From: a virus
Reading direction: 5' to 3' (one strand)
Virus record (IMG/VR): IMGVR_UViG_3300048033_000677
Span: 1 to 26,271 of that record
Length of the DNA stretch: 26,271 nt
Below the pieces are notes generated by a model. That model worked only from the letters and a program-made list of their open reading frames with translations. It did no database searches and was not told the DNA's origin. A program made the position numbers and the translations under genes. Shown one piece after another: positions 21,501 to 26,271 of this stretch. Positions within the stretch are counted from its first letter, which is position 1. The number at the start of each line of letters is the position of its first letter.

Positions 21501-23797
21501 GTTGTAAATGTGGTTGCAGGCTCTGGTACAAGTTTAGTAACAGCTCCTGTGCCGCTAAAGTTATTACCAGCATCTGACACTCTTGGTCGGAAGTCAATAG
21601 CAGAACGAAGTTCTACAATTTTACCTGTCGATTTAACTGTATAAGATGGAATATCTTCATATGTTACTGCGTTACCATCGTTATCAGTCAAACCAGAATA
21701 TGAATCAACCGAGAAGAAGTCACCTGTGCCGTCATGAGTAAAGAATTCATATTTAACTAGAAGACGTCCAGTAGGAATAAAGTTTGTTTCAGGTTTAATA
21801 GTAATCTTTGAGATACCATAGAAGTTATCTTTTTGCCCATTGTCAAAGTCATAATACTCTTTTACATCTACATCAGTATCAACAGCATCAGTACTAAAGT
21901 CAGCTGACATATACACAGCAAGTAAGCGATAACCATCAGCCTTACCTAGTTGTAAATCACCGGCTTCAATTGTTGCTTGATTAGTAAATGCTACCTGATG
22001 AATATTTTGAGAACCGTTACTTGTTAATGATTTAGAATCATGATCAAGGGTTTTCTTTACGCCAGCAATCAATTCTACTGATTCACCGTTATATGATGTT
22101 AAACCCGAAATGTCAACTGACTGACTATTACCTGAGATAGAGATATCGCCTGAACCTAAGGTAACAATCGTACCAGCAGATGATCCAGAAGTAACAGCAA
22201 GGATCCAGTTGTCTGTATCAAATGGTTCAAATAATTCAGTAGATCCTGATGTAGTAAATGTAGCTTCCCCAGCAGATACTGTATCTGCACCAAACTTTTT
22301 ATTTGAAAAATACACATAGTTAAAATCACCAGTACCATCATCGCATGTTTTTACACGATCAAATGGTAAAGAAAATACTAATGTATTACGAGAGGGTTCA
22401 TTAAGAACCGCTTTAGAATTTACGAGAGTAACATTGCCACTGAATCCAGAAGATTGAATAGACTTAACTGCAGTAAATGATTGTGAAGCATTCATCTCAA
22501 TATCAAATAGATATACTTTATAATCAGTTCCATCTTTTTCGATACTGCGTACGCGGGCAAACCCAATAGTAGAGCCGCCACCTGAAGTTGCAGACTTAAG
22601 ATTAACTTGGCTAAACGTTGTAGTATCAGGAAGACCAGTTACTGTAGATGCTGTCAATCTTACAAAGTTACCAATAACAGAAGATACAGAAGCACCTTCG
22701 AACAATGCAGCTTCGCGAGATTTATTTACTGAAAGATTTGTAGTAGAAAGCGTCTCAATTTCGTAACCACGAACATAAGCCTTTGATGGCTCAATGGCAG
22801 CAACTAATTTAGCAGCATCTCCTGGAGTATTTACATCGGTATCTTCCTTCATTGTAACTTTAAATGGTCGTACAGTATAGTCACCCGATTCATCAAATGT
22901 ACGGCGAGCTAGTGTATCCTCAATCACATTATAATCAGATTCACGAACTTGCTTTTGAATTTTACCGTTAACAATACGAAGTAATAGCAAGAAGTTATCA
23001 ATAGTAGATGCAAAGTTGACTTGAGTTTTTAATTCTGTTTTAATTGAATATCGATGTGCACCAGGAGCAGCATAGTTAGGTGTACCAGTTGCATTATCAT
23101 TTAGGTTTGCATCTTCAGCTGAAGTTGTTACAGCTTCAGTAATTTCTAAACCTACATCAAATGACACGTTATTAGTATATTTAGATAGAATTAATGTTGC
23201 ACCTTTAACGACAACAAAATGGCCACGTATAAAATAAATACCTTCTTCAACCTGAACTAATGCACCATAGCCGGTAGGAGAAGTTGTTCCCACAGTGGCC
23301 GTTATTGTACCATCATCGTATGAACTTGTGGTAGTATTATATACTTGTTCTGTAAGAGTATCAGATGCACTAAATGTTTTATCAGTATTAGTCGTACCAT
23401 TTGAATTCTGATAAACAACATAGAGCGTATCAGGATCAGATCCAGTTGCCGCAACAGCAGCAACAACTTTAGCACGCAATCCATCTGCGTTTTTAAAGTG
23501 CTTTCCAACCATGGCATCTGTAACAGTAGTAGATACCGCAGATAGTTTAACATAGTCTGCATAGTTATTATATGCATTACCACCAGGAATTACAAGTGAA
23601 CCCTCTTTAAACATATGGTTACCAAATTGTGTAACCTGATTTTGCAGTATAGACTGAAGTTGTGTTAACTCCCGGGCCTGTACGGCAATCCCTGGACGAA
23701 AGAGTACTTTATGATATTTTTCCTGAGGCGTAAGCGTATCAGCTCCGGCCTGTTGGAAATCATCGTAGTATGGGTCTACGTTAAACTTAATTGCCAT
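18557..23797 (-). CDS. large DUF4815-type virion structural protein, 1746 aa
   Basis: The N-terminus (DPYYDDF, YHKVLFRPG.AVQARELTQL, LQNQVTQFGNHMFKEGSLVIPG) is the hallmark of the DUF4815 family of very large structural proteins in marine T4-like myoviruses. Later blocks typical of the family are IERRVNTLEYYTSLSFLEKE and the C-terminal WWDPLAQSFLIDE..GAYIT..DIFF. At 1746 aa it is the largest gene here, with no enzymatic signature. It lies directly downstream of the gp8-like gene, in the place where T4 carries gp9/gp10-type peripheral baseplate genes, so it may replace these functions. AAGGA precedes ATG 23797. The frame is continuous with no sign of damage. Confidence 0.88.
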   Translation of the reverse strand: MAIKFNVDPYYDDFQQAGADTLTPQEKYHKVLFRPGIAVQARELTQLQSILQNQVTQFGNHMFKEGSLVIPGGNAYNNYADYVKLSAVSTTVTDAMVGKHFKNADGLRAKVVAAVAATGSDPDTLYVVYQNSNGTTNTDKTFSASDTLTEQVYNTTTSSYDDGTITATVGTTSPTGYGALVQVEEGIYFIRGHFVVVKGATLILSKYTNNVSFDVGLEITEAVTTSAEDANLNDNATGTPNYAAPGAHRYSIKTELKTQVNFASTIDNFLLLLRIVNGKIQKQVRESDYNVIEDTLARRTFDESGDYTVRPFKVTMKEDTDVNTPGDAAKLVAAIEPSKAYVRGYEIETLSTTNLSVNKSREAALFEGASVSSVIGNFVRLTASTVTGLPDTTTFSQVNLKSATSGGGSTIGFARVRSIEKDGTDYKVYLFDIEMNASQSFTAVKSIQSSGFSGNVTLVNSKAVLNEPSRNTLVFSLPFDRVKTCDDGTGDFNYVYFSNKKFGADTVSAGEATFTTSGSTELFEPFDTDNWILAVTSGSSAGTIVTLGSGDISISGNSQSVDISGLTSYNGESVELIAGVKKTLDHDSKSLTSNGSQNIHQVAFTNQATIEAGDLQLGKADGYRLLAVYMSADFSTDAVDTDVDVKEYYDFDNGQKDNFYGISKITIKPETNFIPTGRLLVKYEFFTHDGTGDFFSVDSYSGLTDNDGNAVTYEDIPSYTVKSTGKIVELRSAIDFRPRVSDAGNNFSGTGAVTKLVPEPATTFTTDVQYYLNRKDKVFLDKNGEFGVVEGVSGLNPELPDDPKDGMVLYHLLVPAYTLKPSEVEITILDNKRYTMRDIGKIERRVNTLEYYTSLSFLEKEASGRQIVDSTGALQRFKNGFVVDSFKSYNVADVKSPEYRAAIDPDDGILRPQFVQEATRLRYDASSSSGVQKTGDLVTLPYSNADLVNQPQASSLINVNPYDVFTWQGSVDLSPSSDEWRDTRRRPSVTIDNAGVTEAMIEQINETTSFGTVWNNWQTQWTGTQTQTGNWIRTRERSQVGGGLRRFRTITSTTTENQTRVGTTTALAWSTQVESQGDRIVSIDIAPFIRSRQISFSATRMKPNTQVYAFFDGVAVADFVKEEAYTLWSDNNTSVVTGQNNITSHPGTAGALVTDGTGKVTGSFFIPNNAARRFNTGSRVFRLTDSPTNATTNSTEAQATYTASGLIDNVEEVFLSTRVPRVEQSNVTGNRIITNTRTRTQEGWWDPLAQSFLIDEVGGAYITQADIFFGEKDDNIPVTVQIREMSNGFPSPRIAPFGEVVKNAADVNTSATGATATSFVFESPVFLQENVEYCIVILANTNKYKVWHAVMGEDDTAGVKINKQPYAGVMFKSQNASTWTADQNADLKFKIHRADFTTGATANLILKNDEPEKVQLRYDALRMASGSNQVRVYHDDHGFFKHASVNSSVTISGVASAVHGIPASELNATHVVDNVEQDSYTITVSTNAATTGIGGAGTVVATDNRAFQAFQANIQQVLVSNTNITWSAKTSSGLGLTETARTPYVLDTAFSPIIPNETMYTDTTRVIATSDNKSSSSLLVRGAFSSTRQNLSPAVDLERATVFTIGNRIDRPVGSATAGFNTVINYEAENTTNTGSALAKYVTKTVLLDEPSSTLKIFMDVSQPNNTQLEVYYKSAEDETAIDAVAWSLVSPTSPIPVSDTGEFSEAEWSIDPSEDFKAFKLKIVMKSENPAFVPQSSALRAIALV

Positions 23798-23809
23798 TAT
23801 TATTTTTCC

Positions 23810-25174
23810 TTAGAATTCAAGTACTAGTTTTACTGTTTCGATCTGATCATTTGCACGGTTAACCGCAGTACGATTTTCAAGGAAAATAACTTCACCTGAA
23901 TCGTGTTCTATGCCTGGGTTACCAACAGCTGTCACATTACGCGCAGTATTACTTGTACCGTCGATTTTAACATTATCGCTTGTAGTAAATGCAGTAAATC
24001 CTGTTGTTTCATCTTGATGATAATATACTATACCGTTTGTAGCATCGTAGTCATCAATAATACCTTTTGCTCCAGTAGAGCTACCAACAATTACTGAGTC
24101 ATTTGTAAATTCCCCAGCTGCAGGAGGACCTGATAGTGTCAAGCTATATGTTGCTCGCAATGAACCGGCAGATGCTACTGTAGTTGTTCCATAGTTAAAT
24201 GGATTACGAACCAAACCTAACTGACGGAATTCATTGCCAGTAATAAATGTATCGTTCTCATCACCTGTTAATGATTGGTTAATAGTGATATAATGCGCAC
24301 GAAGATCTTGGCGAGGGTCATATCCAAATCCGTTTCGAGGACCTAGGATTGCTCGGGCTGTTGCACCAGAACCAGAACCATCAGATGTAATTGTTATCTT
24401 TGCCTTCGTATAACCAGAACCTGGATTACTTACAAGAATATTTGTAATTACTCCTCCGGATACAACAACGTTTGCATCAGTTACAGCAGCACCAGTACCG
24501 TCTCCATTAATAGTAACAGTAAAGTTATCTGATGCAGAATAACCTGTACCGCCTGCAGTAATTTTAATATTGTAAATTGCACCATCAATTGCAGCTTGTT
24601 TTACTGCCCATTGATCTTGAAGAGCCTGAGCTGAAGCAGCACCAGGGTCAGAATCAATATCCTCTGTAGGAATAAATGCTGATGTTAAGAATTTATTCGC
24701 AGCTGTAGTTGATAGTGTGTACAAGTATTTCCAAATATAACCATCAGATGCAGTATTATCAATAACTCCAGCAACAGTAACACCAGCATTATCTGGGTTA
24801 GTAGTTGATGCACCAGGACCAGCTTTAATACAAAGCATGATATGGTTGTTATCTGTAATCACATAGAATTTCTTAGATTCTAGTGTAGCATCACGATCAT
24901 CATATTCTGCATATGTTGTACCAGAAATCCACTGATAACGAGGAGCAGCGAACTGCAAATCGGTAGTAGCTAATTTCTTTAGTGATGTCATATTTTGCCA
25001 TACATTAGTAGTATGCGAATATGTGTTGTCGAAAGGCGCATCGGGTGTACTGTCATCCGTCCACGCTGATGAACGGCCAACAAACAAATAATAATTGTTC
25101 GCTGCCGCTTCAATGTCAGCTACAAACTGCTTAGCAGCTCTTAGCCTAAAGTTTTGGGTTACAATGGCGGCCAT
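23810..25174 (-). CDS. 8: baseplate wedge protein, T4 gp8-like
   Basis: The 454-aa protein shows MAAIVTQNFRLRAAKQFVAD at the N-terminus, YYLFVGRSSAWTDD, WKYLYTLSTTAANKF, and a C-terminus SGEVIFLENRTAVNRANDQIETVKLVLEF. These match the way gp8-like proteins of T4-like cyanophages begin and end (from memory). gp8 is a wedge component of the baseplate. An insertion between about residues 198 and 280 carries two GxGY units (209-212 and 252-255) with TINGDGTGAA and TSDGSGSGATARA, a glycine-rich surface module also echoed in the 671-aa fibre. AGGAG precedes ATG 25174 at a slightly long spacing. The late octamer at 25240-25247 lies 66 bases upstream, within the preceding gene. Confidence 0.85.
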   Translation of the reverse strand: MAAIVTQNFRLRAAKQFVADIEAAANNYYLFVGRSSAWTDDSTPDAPFDNTYSHTTNVWQNMTSLKKLATTDLQFAAPRYQWISGTTYAEYDDRDATLESKKFYVITDNNHIMLCIKAGPGASTTNPDNAGVTVAGVIDNTASDGYIWKYLYTLSTTAANKFLTSAFIPTEDIDSDPGAASAQALQDQWAVKQAAIDGAIYNIKITAGGTGYSASDNFTVTINGDGTGAAVTDANVVVSGGVITNILVSNPGSGYTKAKITITSDGSGSGATARAILGPRNGFGYDPRQDLRAHYITINQSLTGDENDTFITGNEFRQLGLVRNPFNYGTTTVASAGSLRATYSLTLSGPPAAGEFTNDSVIVGSSTGAKGIIDDYDATNGIVYYHQDETTGFTAFTTSDNVKIDGTSNTARNVTAVGNPGIEHDSGEVIFLENRTAVNRANDQIETVKLVLEF

Positions 25175-25189
25175 TGATTTTGACTCCTA

Positions 25190-26271
25190 TTAAATGTCTG
25201 ATATAGTAATTTCCGCAGTCGCGTTTATATCTATTGTTTTATTTATAGCCTCAGAAATGGTGTAATCAGCAAAGTTCGAATTTGGATTAGGTAATAAGAA
25301 CTTTAAATCTTCTAAGTATTGCTTCGGCCCTATTTTGTTTTGTTGTCGTGTATTATCATTTATAATTTGTTCAGTAAAGTATACTGTTGCTAAATCGCCA
25401 GTATAACCAAGATCTGAACTGACAACACCATGACCAGTACGAGTCGCAATTGCCTGAGCACTGATCTCTACTGGAGGTATAATAATTGGAACTGGAAGTC
25501 CAGCACCAAGTTGTAAGCCAGGCTGATCGAAAGGCATAGTAGTGCCAACTTGACTTTTTTCAAGTATCTCAATGAAGAGAAGGATCTCACCAAAGAAAAT
25601 AAATCCAGCTGGGTGTACCAACCGGTTAAATGCGTTTTTCCACTGGTCAATGTTTGCACCAGTTTTAAGGATATACGAGAACTTCTGATACTTAAATGAA
25701 TCTTGAATTCTCTTATCATCAGATACAAATGATCTTGAAGTTGACCCTGAACCTGAACGATATACTTTAACTACGTCTCCATCCGATAATGCCGGTGTAA
25801 ACGTAAGCTTATATGCTAATGTTTGTGTGACGCTATCCTCATCTTCTGGATCGTCACCGCTATATGTTCTAAAATATGTACTAGATTTCCAAGTGTTATT
25901 AAGTACACCATTCACAAACACAATAGGTGTGTTATATAATAGCCAAAAGTTATTATCATCTTGGCCAAATACTTCTGATGTTGTTCCAGAGATAGTAAAT
26001 GTATTTATTGGTTGATAGCTACCAGGGTTTGCTTTTACATCATCTGCAAAATCTGTCCATGGGTTATCTGATGGAATAAACATATCTTCTTTTGGAAAAT
26101 ATATTTCTACCTCATCGTTAAACAATAAGTTAAAAAATGAAACAATAGAATCTGGAGTACCACGAGACTGATAGAAATCAACAAGCTTAGTATAAAATAG
26201 TCTAGGATCGGCGGCAAAAGAACGAGGTATAGAGATACCAATCTCTTGTTGTAGGTTTGTTAAAAACTGTT
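25190..26271 (-). CDS. baseplate-type structural protein, N-terminus beyond right edge
   Basis: The frame is open to the window's right edge; a TTG at 26125 is internal, not the start, because coding continues upstream without a stop. The visible N-terminal part (AADPRLFYTKLVDFYQSRG and then SFFNLLFNDEVEIYFPKEDM) resembles the segment found in a tail or baseplate protein near gp6-gp8 in T4-like cyanophages. The C-terminal half contains mixed beta segments (TFTPALSDGDVVKVYRSGSG) and ends NATAEITISDI. It lies immediately upstream of the gp8-like gene, 15 bases away, where T4 has gene 7. I do not see enough to call it gp7. About 359 codons are present. Confidence 0.75.
   Translation of the reverse strand, partial: QFLTNLQQEIGISIPRSFAADPRLFYTKLVDFYQSRGTPDSIVSFFNLLFNDEVEIYFPKEDMFIPSDNPWTDFADDVKANPGSYQPINTFTISGTTSEVFGQDDNNFWLLYNTPIVFVNGVLNNTWKSSTYFRTYSGDDPEDEDSVTQTLAYKLTFTPALSDGDVVKVYRSGSGSTSRSFVSDDKRIQDSFKYQKFSYILKTGANIDQWKNAFNRLVHPAGFIFFGEILLFIEILEKSQVGTTMPFDQPGLQLGAGLPVPIIIPPVEISAQAIATRTGHGVVSSDLGYTGDLATVYFTEQIINDNTRQQNKIGPKQYLEDLKFLLPNPNSNFADYTISEAINKTIDINATAEITISDI
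25240..25247 (-). promoter_or_regulatory. T4-type late promoter octamer upstream of the gp8-like gene
   Basis: An exact TATAAATA on the minus strand lies 66 bases upstream of ATG 25174, inside the 3' end of the preceding gene. Spacing and direction fit late transcription of the gp8-like gene and the long structural run that follows. Confidence 0.5.

Overview
The window looks like part of the genome of a T4-like, contractile-tailed phage of the marine kind (cyanophage/pelagiphage-like). It is AT-rich and almost entirely coding. Genes overlap by 1-20 bases or abut. The right-hand third carries recognisable T4-like baseplate and fibre genes, and several exact TATAAATA late-promoter octamers point the same way as those genes. 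The host cannot be read from the sequence.

Layout. (1) 26271 to 14769, minus strand, is a virion structural operon: a baseplate-type protein cut by the right edge, a gp8-like baseplate wedge protein, a 1746-aa DUF4815-type structural protein, a 70-aa coiled-coil protein, a 671-aa repeat fibre, a 371-aa protein ending in Tyr-Gly repeats, and a 143-aa charged protein. (2) 14785 to 6713, mostly minus, is a run of metabolic genes that follows the structural operon without a break: glycosyltransferase, 2OG-Fe(II)-type oxygenase, methyltransferase-like protein, radical SAM enzyme, nitroreductase-like protein, PP-loop ATPase, an unknown protein, a 32-codon gene, an SGNH hydrolase, and a PP-loop ATPase fused to a glycosyltransferase. 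One glycosyltransferase (12761-13492) is inverted. (3) 1478 to 6716, plus strand, is a compact seven-gene operon: APS-kinase-like kinase, HxGH nucleotidyltransferase, sulfotransferase, SPASM-like radical SAM enzyme, Asp/Asn hydroxylase-like protein, a second type of radical SAM enzyme, and a NodU/CmcH-type carbamoyltransferase. It meets region 2 tail to tail with interlocked stop codons. (4) 1321 to 1, minus, is a second set of structural genes: a 110-aa protein, a 70-aa protein and the start of a repeat fibre that runs off the left edge. They lie behind two late promoters in the 150-base divergent region, which is the only sizeable non-coding stretch.

How the genes fit together. About 13 kb of tailoring enzymes (glycosyl, sulfate, carbamoyl, hydroxyl, radical-SAM and possibly methyl chemistry) sit between two blocks of tail genes. 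Half appears to be read through from late structural genes and half from a sigma70-like promoter. The set resembles a pathway that builds or decorates a glycan, a small molecule or a peptide. The product is unknown and nothing in the sequence fixes it. The most unusual points are PP-loop and glycosyltransferase modules present separately and as a fusion within about 7 kb, the out-of-frame overlap of the kinase and nucleotidyltransferase genes next to a sulfotransferase, and a 32-codon gene fitted exactly between two larger ones.
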